From assembly GCA_964012875.1 (NCBI GenBank), contig CAXGUU010000217.1, positions 1 through 5,680 of the forward strand: a stretch of DNA of 5,680 nt, written 5' to 3'. The translations under genes were made by a program, and so were the position numbers. The notes beneath the pieces were generated by a model, which searched no databases, was not told where the DNA came from, and saw only the letters and a program-made list of their open reading frames with translations. Below, in pieces: positions 1-5,399 of the stretch (position 1 is the stretch's first letter; the number at the start of each line of letters is the position of its first letter). The DNA comes from CAXGUU01 sp964012875 (lineage in GTDB: Bacteria; Pseudomonadota; Gammaproteobacteria; Ga0077536).

Positions 1-1724
1 TCATCGGGAATCTGACGTAACCATTGTTCGGTCGCCTGAGCACGTTCAGCGTCGGACTCGGTCTCAGTCTTCTCGGATTGGGCCATTTGGGTCTGCGCTT
101 CATCGCCGGGCTCGTCATTTTCGGATTCGCTGCCTTCCGCTTTTCTCTCCTGGCCTTGTTGTGACTGGTCGGCGGATTGGGCCTGCTCCTGCTCCTCGTT
201 CTCACCGCCGCCCATCGAATTGCCGTCTGAACGTTCCTGGGAATTTTCCTGTTTCTGATGGCCGCCGCCTTGTTGATTCTGGCTTTGCTGTTGGTCGTCC
301 GGATCCCGTGGCTGCTGTTCCTGATCCTGTTGCTGATTGTCTCCCTGTTTACCTTGTTCCGACGGCGACTGTTGTTGTTTCAGAAGGTCTTCAATCAGGG
401 ACTTGTTATACAGGGTATCTTCATCGCCGGGCCGCGCTTCCAGCGATTTTGCATAAGCCGCGATCGCTTCTTCAAAACGTCCGAGGCGGGCCAGGGCATT
501 GCCGCGGTTGTAATGGGCAGCGGGATCCTCGAACTCGGTAAAGTCTTCTAGTGCGGCATCAAAATCGCCCGCTCGGTAGCGCGCCGAACCGCGCCAGTCG
601 CGTCGTTGAAATCGCGTTGCCGCGCGAGGGTAGTCCGCTTGTTCAAACGCCTTCTGACCCGCCTGGTCGTCCGTCCGAAACCAATCTGCCAGAACCGGTT
701 GGCTGCTCATCGAACCGGATGCGATAACAACCGCGAATAATGCGCCACGACGAAAACCGACGGCCACAGCGGGCAGCGCGAGTAGGAGTAACCATGGTCC
801 GAATTCGTGCCATCGCTCAGCAGCGAGGCCGTCGAGTTGCTGAGACTGACGCAGATGGTCGGAGGAAACATAGGCCTGCAGCCGCGTGATTTCGTCGTCA
901 CTCGCGGCAAGGCCCAGGTACAAACCGCGGTGAGTCGTCGCAAAGTCGTTTAGGTCATGATCGTTGAGTGCACTGACAATGATCTCGCCGCGGGCGTCCT
1001 TGGCGAAGCCTCCATTCCGATCAGGTATGGGCGCGCCTTCCGCGGAACCGATGCCGAGGATGCTCACGCGCGTGTTGCTTAACGCCATCACCGCGCTAGC
1101 GCGTGCCAGTGCGTCGGTGTCTGCACCGTCGGTGACCAGCAACAGGTGCCCTCCGATTGCGCCGGCTTGCTGCAATAATTCGTTAGCGAGCGTCAGCGCG
1201 GTTGCCGGTTCGCTGCCTTGAACGGGCATGATTGACGTGTCGAGGGTACGCAGTTGAGCCAGAAGTGTTCCGGTGTCATCGGTCAGAGGCGTGACGACAA
1301 AACTTTGCGCTGCAAATACCAGAAGCCCAGTCTGACCACCCTTGCGCAGGTTGATCAGATCGGCGATTTTGAATTTTGCCCGCGCCAGTCGGGATGGTTC
1401 GACGTCTTCAGCATTCATTGATGCTGACAGGTCGAGCGCTATGACCAGGGACGATTCGGTCCGAAATACCGGCACCGGTTCGCGTTCCCATACCGGCCCT
1501 GCAAGGGCGATAAAGATAATGGATGCGATAATTGCAGCAAACCAGCTGCCCGGGCGGCCGCGTCTGTCACTGGATGCGGAAAGAATGAATGGCGCCAATT
1601 CAGGGTCGATGTAGTCCTGCCAGACGCCGCCACGGTGATGAAGACGTAAAAGCCAGTAAACCAGGCCCCACGCTGCCGGTATTGCAAGCAACCACATTGG
1701 TCTCAGCAGTCGAAGCTCATCCAT
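1..1724 (-). CDS. batB: VWA-TPR membrane protein, BatB/BatC fusion (partial, 3' end off the window)
   Basis: The frame from ATG 1724-1722 has no stop down to base 1, giving 574 complete codons. Seen in the translation: hydrophobic segments at about residues 10-27 and 61-78; a VWA domain at about 92-290 with MIDAS motif DLSAS (98-102) and TDG (198-200); further hydrophobic stretches at about 309-323 and 328-338; a TPR-like region at about 356-447, whose best repeat contains HYNRGNALARLGRFEEAIAAY; then a Gln/Glu/Ser-rich tail. The last visible residues, EQWLRQIPD, match the conserved C-terminus of this family (usually followed by D-P-G-G-L-L-R-R-K-F), so only a short stretch is probably missing. 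In Bacteroides and Leptospira, BatB (VWA) and BatC (TPR) are separate genes; here they are one chain. The start overlaps the upstream VWA gene by 8 bases (ATGGATGA), with GGAG 11 bases upstream. VWA domains bind metal and protein ligands; this one is probably a partner of the MoxR ATPase. The precise role is inferred. Confidence 0.93.
   Translation of the reverse strand, partial: MDELRLLRPMWLLAIPAAWGLVYWLLRLHHRGGVWQDYIDPELAPFILSASSDRRGRPGSWFAAIIASIIFIALAGPVWEREPVPVFRTESSLVIALDLSASMNAEDVEPSRLARAKFKIADLINLRKGGQTGLLVFAAQSFVVTPLTDDTGTLLAQLRTLDTSIMPVQGSEPATALTLANELLQQAGAIGGHLLLVTDGADTDALARASAVMALSNTRVSILGIGSAEGAPIPDRNGGFAKDARGEIIVSALNDHDLNDFATTHRGLYLGLAASDDEITRLQAYVSSDHLRQSQQLDGLAAERWHEFGPWLLLLALPAVAVGFRRGALFAVVIASGSMSSQPVLADWFRTDDQAGQKAFEQADYPRAATRFQRRDWRGSARYRAGDFDAALEDFTEFEDPAAHYNRGNALARLGRFEEAIAAYAKSLEARPGDEDTLYNKSLIEDLLKQQQSPSEQGKQGDNQQQDQEQQPRDPDDQQQSQNQQGGGHQKQENSQERSDGNSMGGGENEEQEQAQSADQSQQGQERKAEGSESENDEPGDEAQTQMAQSEKTETESDAERAQATEQWLRQIPD
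144..380 (-). repeat. Low-complexity Gln-rich tail encoded in the BatB/BatC fusion
   Basis: Residues about 449-527 of the VWA-TPR protein are dominated by Gln with Glu, Asp, Ser, Asn and Gly. On the plus strand this appears as repeated ctg/ttg trinucleotides. Such disordered polar linkers after the TPR are usual in BatC-type proteins and vary greatly in length between relatives. It probably forms a flexible extension between the TPR module and the short conserved C-terminal motif. The CAA/CAG codons are mixed, so this is not a pure triplet expansion. Confidence 0.75.
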
Positions 1725-2721
1725 AGGCTGCTTCGCTCCGCATGCTGAACGACAGTTGCAGGACGATGGCGCCGAACAGGATCACTGCCGCACCACCGGG
1801 CCAGAAAAACAACGCGCGGCTTGGGCGAAAATGTTCACCACTATGTTCAATGGGTTCGAGTTCGTCGAGCTCGTCGTAAATCTGTTCAAATTCCGAGGTG
1901 TCGCGCGCCCGGAAATAGCGTCCGCCTGTTGCCTTGGCGATAGCAATGAGTGTCTTCTCGTCGAGGTCCTGCGACGGGTTAACTCGTACCGAGCCGAAAA
2001 ATCCTCGCTGAATGGCTTCGTCCGCGCCGATGCCGATGGTGTGGACCGTCAGTCCTGCTTCGGCTGCTAGTTCGGCCGCCCGCAAAGGCTCGATTTCGCC
2101 CGCCGTATTGCGTCCGTCAGTCATCAGTATGAGGACTTTGTGCTCGCTTTCCTGTTCTCGCAATCGTTTAACCGCGAGCCCCAAAGCATCGCCAATCGCT
2201 GTCTGGCGCCCGGCGATACCAATCACCGATTCGTTAAGCAGCTGCCTGACTGTGCTGCGGTCGAAGGTCAGCGGGACATGCAGATAGGCTTGCTGACCGA
2301 ACAGTATCAAGCCGAGCCGATCGCCAACCCGGCGCTCGATGAAGTCCTGGGCCACGAATTTTGTTGCTGTGAGTCGATCGACGGGACGACTGTTCACTAC
2401 AAAATCGGTTTCACGCATGCTTTCCGACAGGTCAACAGCCAGCATGAGGTCGCGACCGTTGACCGGTATTTCGATCGGCTGGCCGAGCCAGCATGGGCGC
2501 GATACCGCGGTCACTAGCAACACCCAGGCGATCAGTGCGAGCCAGAAATGCCACCTGCGTTCACGATTACCGCTTCTGTCGCTGCGAAACATTTGAAACG
2601 CCGCTACCGTCGGCACCTGCATGACCGCGCCGGTGCTCGTCTCTGCCGGCGGCAACAGTCGGCGCGCGAGCAGGGGCAGGGGTAAGGCCAGAAATGCCCA
2701 GGGCCACGAGATTTCAAGCAT
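1717..2721 (-). CDS. batA: Membrane-anchored VWA domain protein, BatA-like
   Basis: 334 residues from ATG 2721-2719. The frame is open upstream to 2811, but the conserved family N-terminus (MLEISWPWAFLALPLPLL) begins here and the longer version would overlap the previous gene by about 98 bases. Seen: an N-terminal hydrophobic helix (about 4-22), a second transmembrane segment (about 58-75), a VWA domain (about 91-285) with a full MIDAS, DLSES (Asp97, Ser99, Ser101), Thr174 in the GRQTAIGDA segment and Asp202 in MTDGRN, and a C-terminal transmembrane helix (about 304-324). This TM-TM-VWA-TM layout and size are those of BatA/BatB proteins, linked to oxygen or stress tolerance in Bacteroides fragilis. 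It starts within the last 8 bases of the DUF4381 gene (ATGCTTGA) with no strong ribosome binding site, which suggests translational coupling. The intact MIDAS suggests real metal-dependent ligand binding, in contrast to the degenerate VWA-like fold of the DUF58 neighbour. Which side of the membrane the VWA lies on cannot be told from the sequence. Confidence 0.94.
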   Translation of the reverse strand: MLEISWPWAFLALPLPLLARRLLPPAETSTGAVMQVPTVAAFQMFRSDRSGNRERRWHFWLALIAWVLLVTAVSRPCWLGQPIEIPVNGRDLMLAVDLSESMRETDFVVNSRPVDRLTATKFVAQDFIERRVGDRLGLILFGQQAYLHVPLTFDRSTVRQLLNESVIGIAGRQTAIGDALGLAVKRLREQESEHKVLILMTDGRNTAGEIEPLRAAELAAEAGLTVHTIGIGADEAIQRGFFGSVRVNPSQDLDEKTLIAIAKATGGRYFRARDTSEFEQIYDELDELEPIEHSGEHFRPSRALFFWPGGAAVILFGAIVLQLSFSMRSEAAYG

Positions 2722-3214
2722 CAGCCCGCGCCGTTTTCTGTGTCCCCTTGATCCACGATGAAACGAAGGCCGATAACCGTGGCAGTGTTTCATTACCGCC
2801 AGCACCGTCATCGGGGTGACTGTACGGCAGCGTCGTTAACGCCTGTTTGATGTCATCCGGCACGTGCTCTTGTCCGAGCGCTGATAGCGTATCGAACCAG
2901 GTGTCGCCGGTATGCGCTGCGGAGCCCGGGTCAAGGGTGATTGAAACGCGGCGCAGGAGCTGGCTGATACCACGAATCGCCATGCGTTCGTTCTGATTCT
3001 GGCTAAAATTTTTCAGGATGTCGGCGAGTTCATTCGCCGCTTCGCGCTGTACTTGGTAGCGTCGGCGGCGGACAAGCAATATTGCCAGCATAATCAGAAC
3101 GACCATCGCCAATGCCAATAAAACCCACCAGCCCGGTGCGGGCGGCCACGCGCCGATGGCCCCGGGCAGGTGGATATCTCTCAGCGGTAGGGCAGTGGGA
3201 TCAGGCGCGTTCAT
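2714..3214 (-). CDS. DUF4381 family single-pass membrane protein
   Basis: 166 residues. The N-terminal motif LRDIHLPGAIGAWPPAPGWW (residues 11-30) is the hallmark of DUF4381. It is followed at once by one transmembrane helix (about 29-48), a basic stop-transfer patch RRRR (49-52), and a soluble helical domain containing ISQLLRRVSI (83-92) and TWFDTLSALG (105-114), both typical of the family. The basic patch predicts a cytoplasmic C-terminal domain by the positive-inside rule. The family has no assigned biochemical activity; it occurs almost only between DUF58 and VWA genes in proteobacterial MoxR operons, so it probably belongs to the same membrane complex. The ATG overlaps the DUF58 stop as ATGA (3211-3214). 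The bases just upstream (AACTATTTCAAAC) carry no Shine-Dalgarno sequence, so initiation probably depends on termination of the preceding gene. Confidence 0.93.
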   Translation of the reverse strand: MNAPDPTALPLRDIHLPGAIGAWPPAPGWWVLLALAMVVLIMLAILLVRRRRYQVQREAANELADILKNFSQNQNERMAIRGISQLLRRVSITLDPGSAAHTGDTWFDTLSALGQEHVPDDIKQALTTLPYSHPDDGAGGNETLPRLSAFVSSWIKGTQKTARADA

Positions 3215-4203
3215 GTTTGAAATAGTTTCATTAGGGCAACGACCGCATCGTCTTCAGTCGTGATATGGGAAAACAGCATGCGTTGTTCTTTGCAGAGTTC
3301 GCGCAGTGCGTCCGTGCGCTCGGCAAAGCGCGAGCGGTATTGTTGTGTTTGTGCTTCGCTGACTGATCCGAGCTGAATGGTCAAATGGCGGTCGCCGATG
3401 GCACCACTACGCTGGAGAACGGGGAATTCCTGGTCAAGCCGATCGGTAACCAGCGCCAGCGCTGTGTCGGTATGTGAGGCCAGCCGCGACAGTTCAGAAC
3501 GTCCGTGTTCGTCAAGTGCATGAAAGTCGCTGATCAAAAACACGAGGCTGCCGGGTTTGGCTACGCGCCGCAACCGTGCTAGCGATTCGGTGAACAGGGC
3601 CGCTTGGTGCGGCGGATAGGCGACCTGTCGGCAGTCGGGCGCGTTGATGGCGATCATTTTCAACCAGCGCACAACGGCCGCCTGTCCGCCCCGTGGCGGC
3701 AGTTCATGGTGGATGCCCGGCGCAAATAACAGGCCGCCGACGCGATCGCTATTGAGCTGCGCTCGCCATGCCAGCAGCGCCGCGATGCGCGCTGCCTGGA
3801 CGGACTTAAACACACCGCGCGTACCGAAAAACATGGTCGGGCTGAAATCCAGCGCAGTAAAGACGGGGCGTTCCTGCTCTTCTCTGAAAAGCTTGGTGTG
3901 GGGTCTGCCGGTTCTCGCCGTAACGCGCCAGTCAAGGTGGCGTATATCGTCACCATTTTGATACAGACGAGACTCGTCGTATTCCATGCCGCGGCCGCGA
4001 ACCTGTGACAGGTACTGCCCGGCCCGCCGGCTATGCAGACGTTTGGACCAGGTCGGCAGTGCCTGCGCCGGTCGTGCCAGCGCCATCAGGTCGCGCAGTT
4101 GTGGCTCGACGCGTTCGATGCCGCGGGTTGTTGGGGTCAAATTCATCCTGCCCACGTCAGCGGGTCCGGTTCGGGACCGGTTGGGCGGAACGGTCGCGGA
4201 CAA
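3211..4203 (-). CDS. DUF58 domain protein (degenerate VWA-like fold), MoxR partner
   Basis: 330 residues from a TTG at 4203-4201. The DUF58 signature is clear: RGRGMEYDESRLYQNGDDIRHLDWRVTARTGRP spans about residues 69-101 (key part DDIRHLDW at 85-92). A VWA-like beta strand, ALDFSPTMFFG (117-127), and a later ISDFH (224-228) occupy positions of VWA metal-site loops, but Thr replaces the last Ser of the DxSxS motif. No transmembrane helix is evident, so it should be cytosolic or peripheral. DUF58 genes follow moxR genes almost universally and are thought to act with the ATPase; the exact function is unknown. Start choice is uncertain. TTG 4203 lies 19 bases after the moxR stop, with AGG 10 bases upstream. 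An in-frame ATG at 4146-4144 (residue 20) would give 311 residues, nearer the usual family length, but has poor ribosome-binding spacing. The first 19 residues look unconserved. Confidence 0.9.
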   Translation of the reverse strand: MSATVPPNRSRTGPADVGRMNLTPTTRGIERVEPQLRDLMALARPAQALPTWSKRLHSRRAGQYLSQVRGRGMEYDESRLYQNGDDIRHLDWRVTARTGRPHTKLFREEQERPVFTALDFSPTMFFGTRGVFKSVQAARIAALLAWRAQLNSDRVGGLLFAPGIHHELPPRGGQAAVVRWLKMIAINAPDCRQVAYPPHQAALFTESLARLRRVAKPGSLVFLISDFHALDEHGRSELSRLASHTDTALALVTDRLDQEFPVLQRSGAIGDRHLTIQLGSVSEAQTQQYRSRFAERTDALRELCKEQRMLFSHITTEDDAVVALMKLFQT

Positions 4204-4222
4204 CGCTAGATAACCTGCCGGA

Positions 4223-5203
4223 TCACGGGACTGCGACGCGCGCCACCAAATGATCGACGAAGTGATCGGGCGTAATGCCGTCGGCAGCCGCTTCGTAGTT
4301 TAGAATCAGCCGATGACGCAACACGTCGTTGGCGACGTTCTGAACGTCGGATGGGGCAACAAAGTCTTCCCCGCGCAACCACGCGCGCGCGCGCGCAGTT
4401 CGATCAAGCGCGAGTGTGGCGCGCGGACTACCGCCATAGGCCAGCCAGTCGGCCAGCTCCGCGCCATAGACTTTAGGGTCGCGTGTGGCCGCGACGAGTT
4501 CGATCAGGTAGTTCTCGACGTCTTCGCTCATGTAAACGTCCAATATTTCCCGGCGTGCGGTAAATATCTGGTCCTGACCGACAACGGGTGAAACCCGAGT
4601 CACGTCGATTTGCTCGGATAACGCCTCTGTTCGCGCCAGATGCAAAATTGCTTTTTCAGCCTCGATCGCCGGGTAATCGATGTTGATATGGAGCAGGAAA
4701 CGATCCAGCTGCGCTTCCGGCAACGGGTAGGTCCCTTCCTGTTCCAGCGGGTTCTGCGTCGCCATGACCATGAACAGACGTGGCAGCGGATAGGATTGGC
4801 GTCCAATGGTGATCTGCCGTTCGGCCATCGCTTCGAGAAGGGCCGATTGTACCTTCGCCGGCGCACGATTGATCTCGTCAGCCAGCACCAGGTGGTGGAA
4901 CAGCGGGCCTTGCTGGAACGAGAAGGATCCATCCTGCGGACGGTAAATCTCGGTCCCGGTGAGGTCTGCCGGTAGCAGGTCTGGGGTGAACTGAACGCGG
5001 TGAAATTCGCCCTCAATGCCTTCTGACAGCACCTTTATTGCCCGCGTTTTGGCCAGTCCAGGCGCGCCCTCAACCAGCAGGTGGCCGTCGGAAAGCAGAG
5101 CAACCAACAGGCGTTCCACCAGGTGATCCTGGCCGATGATGCGGGTCTGGACGAAGTCGCGCAGGCGCAGAACAGCTTCGCGGGTAGAGGTCGGTGAGTC
5201 CAC
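4223..5203 (-). CDS. moxR: MoxR-type AAA+ ATPase
   Basis: 326 residues from GTG 5203-5201. Motifs, numbered from this start: GQDHLVERLL region (24-33), Walker A GAPGLAKT (46-53), Walker B LVLADE (105-110), sensor 1 ATQNP (148-152), the MoxR signature GTYPLPEAQLDRF (157-169) with the presumed arginine finger Arg168, sensor 2 GGSPRA (257-262), and a C-terminal helical lid domain. All catalytic residues are present, so it should hydrolyse ATP as a ring, probably hexameric. MoxR ATPases work with VWA proteins in folding, metal insertion or complex assembly; it is first in a block with three such partners. There is no ATG near the N-terminus. A TTG at 5233-5231, immediately after an in-frame TAA, would add 10 residues but has no Shine-Dalgarno sequence. 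GTG 5203 has a weak GGA 12 bases upstream and gives a more typical N-terminus. The next gene follows after 19 bases or more. Confidence 0.95.
   Translation of the reverse strand: MDSPTSTREAVLRLRDFVQTRIIGQDHLVERLLVALLSDGHLLVEGAPGLAKTRAIKVLSEGIEGEFHRVQFTPDLLPADLTGTEIYRPQDGSFSFQQGPLFHHLVLADEINRAPAKVQSALLEAMAERQITIGRQSYPLPRLFMVMATQNPLEQEGTYPLPEAQLDRFLLHINIDYPAIEAEKAILHLARTEALSEQIDVTRVSPVVGQDQIFTARREILDVYMSEDVENYLIELVAATRDPKVYGAELADWLAYGGSPRATLALDRTARARAWLRGEDFVAPSDVQNVANDVLRHRLILNYEAAADGITPDHFVDHLVARVAVP
4382..4394. repeat. Alternating CG tract inside moxR
   Basis: Thirteen bases of strictly alternating C and G (CG six times plus C), encoding the Arg-Ala-Arg-Ala portion of the lid domain on the minus strand. 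The encoded segment is ordinary for MoxR, so this is most simply codon choice in a GC-rich genome. It is a possible slippage or Z-DNA-prone site only in principle. Confidence 0.5.
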
Positions 5204-5262
5204 GCTGTGTTGGTTTCCGTTAATTTGGCGCAATTAATAAGTGGGTGAGTCGAAAAAACTCG

Positions 5263-5307
5263 CGATAGATTGTCAACATATTGTCAAAAAGCCACGATAG
5301 CTTGTCA
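5263..5307. repeat. Phased direct repeats with three TTGTCA hexamers (candidate operator)
   Basis: CGATAGATTGTCA at 5263-5275 is repeated as CGATAGCTTGTCA at 5295-5307 (12 of 13 identical, 32 bases apart). A third TTGTCA lies between them at 5281-5286. The hexamers start at 5270, 5281 and 5302, so the spacings are 11 and 21 bases, about one and two helical turns. All three therefore face the same side of the DNA. This is the pattern expected for cooperative binding of a regulator, but no known regulator consensus was recognised and chance in AT-rich DNA is possible. Confidence 0.45.
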
Positions 5308-5308
5308 T
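5280..5308 (-). promoter_or_regulatory. Possible sigma-70 promoter for the moxR operon
   Basis: On the minus strand, ATGACA (5308-5303) is followed after 17 bases by GACAAT (5285-5280). The -35 matches consensus at five of six positions and the -10 at four of six. Transcription would start near 5273, leaving a leader of about 70 bases before GTG 5203. The two perfect TTGACA hexamers on this strand (5287-5282 and 5276-5271) lack a convincing -10 at the right distance, so the assignment is weak. Confidence 0.25.
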
Positions 5309-5330
5309 GCACGCGACTTAACGTCGTAAT
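5302..5330 (+). promoter_or_regulatory. Possible sigma-70 promoter for the TPR lipoprotein gene
   Basis: TTGTCA (5302-5307) resembles a -35 box (five of six) and CGTAAT (5325-5330) a -10 box (four of six), with the ideal 17-base spacing and an AT-rich stretch just downstream. Transcription would start near 5337, giving a leader of about 60 bases. The -35 hexamer is also the third TTGTCA of the phased repeats, so binding at those repeats would compete with polymerase. Confidence 0.3.
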
Positions 5331-5374
5331 TTTAATTATTTGGTGACTCGGATTGAACTCAGGAAGTTCCCAGC

Positions 5375-5398
5375 ATGCGAAATTTTCGCTTCGATTAG
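5375..5398 (+). CDS. Seven-codon ORF abutting the lipoprotein start (possible leader peptide)
   Basis: ATG 5375-5377 opens a short frame (MRNFRFD) that ends with TAG at 5396-5398, one base before the lipoprotein ATG at 5400. It has the best ribosome binding site of the region: AGGAAG at 5361-5366, eight bases upstream of its ATG. The lipoprotein ATG has no Shine-Dalgarno sequence of its own. The ORF could feed ribosomes into the lipoprotein gene by termination-reinitiation. Alternatively it is the true N-terminus of the lipoprotein, separated by a one-base indel. No amino-acid run typical of an attenuator is seen. Confidence 0.3.
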   Translation: MRNFRFD

Positions 5399-5399
5399 T

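Larger units (their letters stand above)
5204..5399. promoter_or_regulatory. AT-rich divergent intergenic region between moxR operon and TPR lipoprotein gene
   Basis: About 196 bases between two divergent genes, clearly more AT-rich than the coding sequence on either side. It must hold the promoters for both directions unless one is internal elsewhere. It contains repeated TTGTCA hexamers (minus-strand reading TGACAA, with two TTGACA matches to a -35 box), an AT-rich block at 5328-5342, and small inverted repeats close to the lipoprotein start. I saw no tRNA-like or rRNA-like structure and no obvious terminator. Confidence 0.7.

Noticed and set aside
258..551. A plus-strand ORF encoding a strikingly hydrophobic, Leu-rich protein that looks like a small membrane protein.
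   Set aside because: It is the antisense of the Gln-rich tail and TPR region of the VWA-TPR gene. CAG/CAA codons read as CTG/TTG Leu on the other strand, so the hydrophobicity is an artefact.
707..943. A minus-strand 78-codon ORF over the middle of the VWA-TPR gene, suggesting at first that the gene might be broken.
   Set aside because: The VWA-TPR frame is uninterrupted through this region and carries the transmembrane and TPR sequence; the short ORF is an out-of-frame shadow.
1439..1687. A minus-strand 82-codon ORF within the second VWA gene.
   Set aside because: It lies in a different frame from the continuous VWA-TPR reading frame that matches known domains end to end, and its own product resembles no family.
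2722..2811. A 30-residue N-terminal extension of the BatA-like protein.
   Set aside because: It lies wholly inside the DUF4381 coding sequence, and the family-typical N-terminus begins at ATG 2721.
4640..4975. A plus-strand 111-codon ORF inside moxR.
   Set aside because: It is antisense to the catalytic core of moxR, where codon constraint commonly leaves open frames, and it shows no recognisable domain.
5247..5261. GAGT-CGAAAAA-ACTC inverted repeat as a possible terminator.
   Set aside because: The stem has only four base pairs and there is no convergent gene end here; it lies upstream of both divergent genes.
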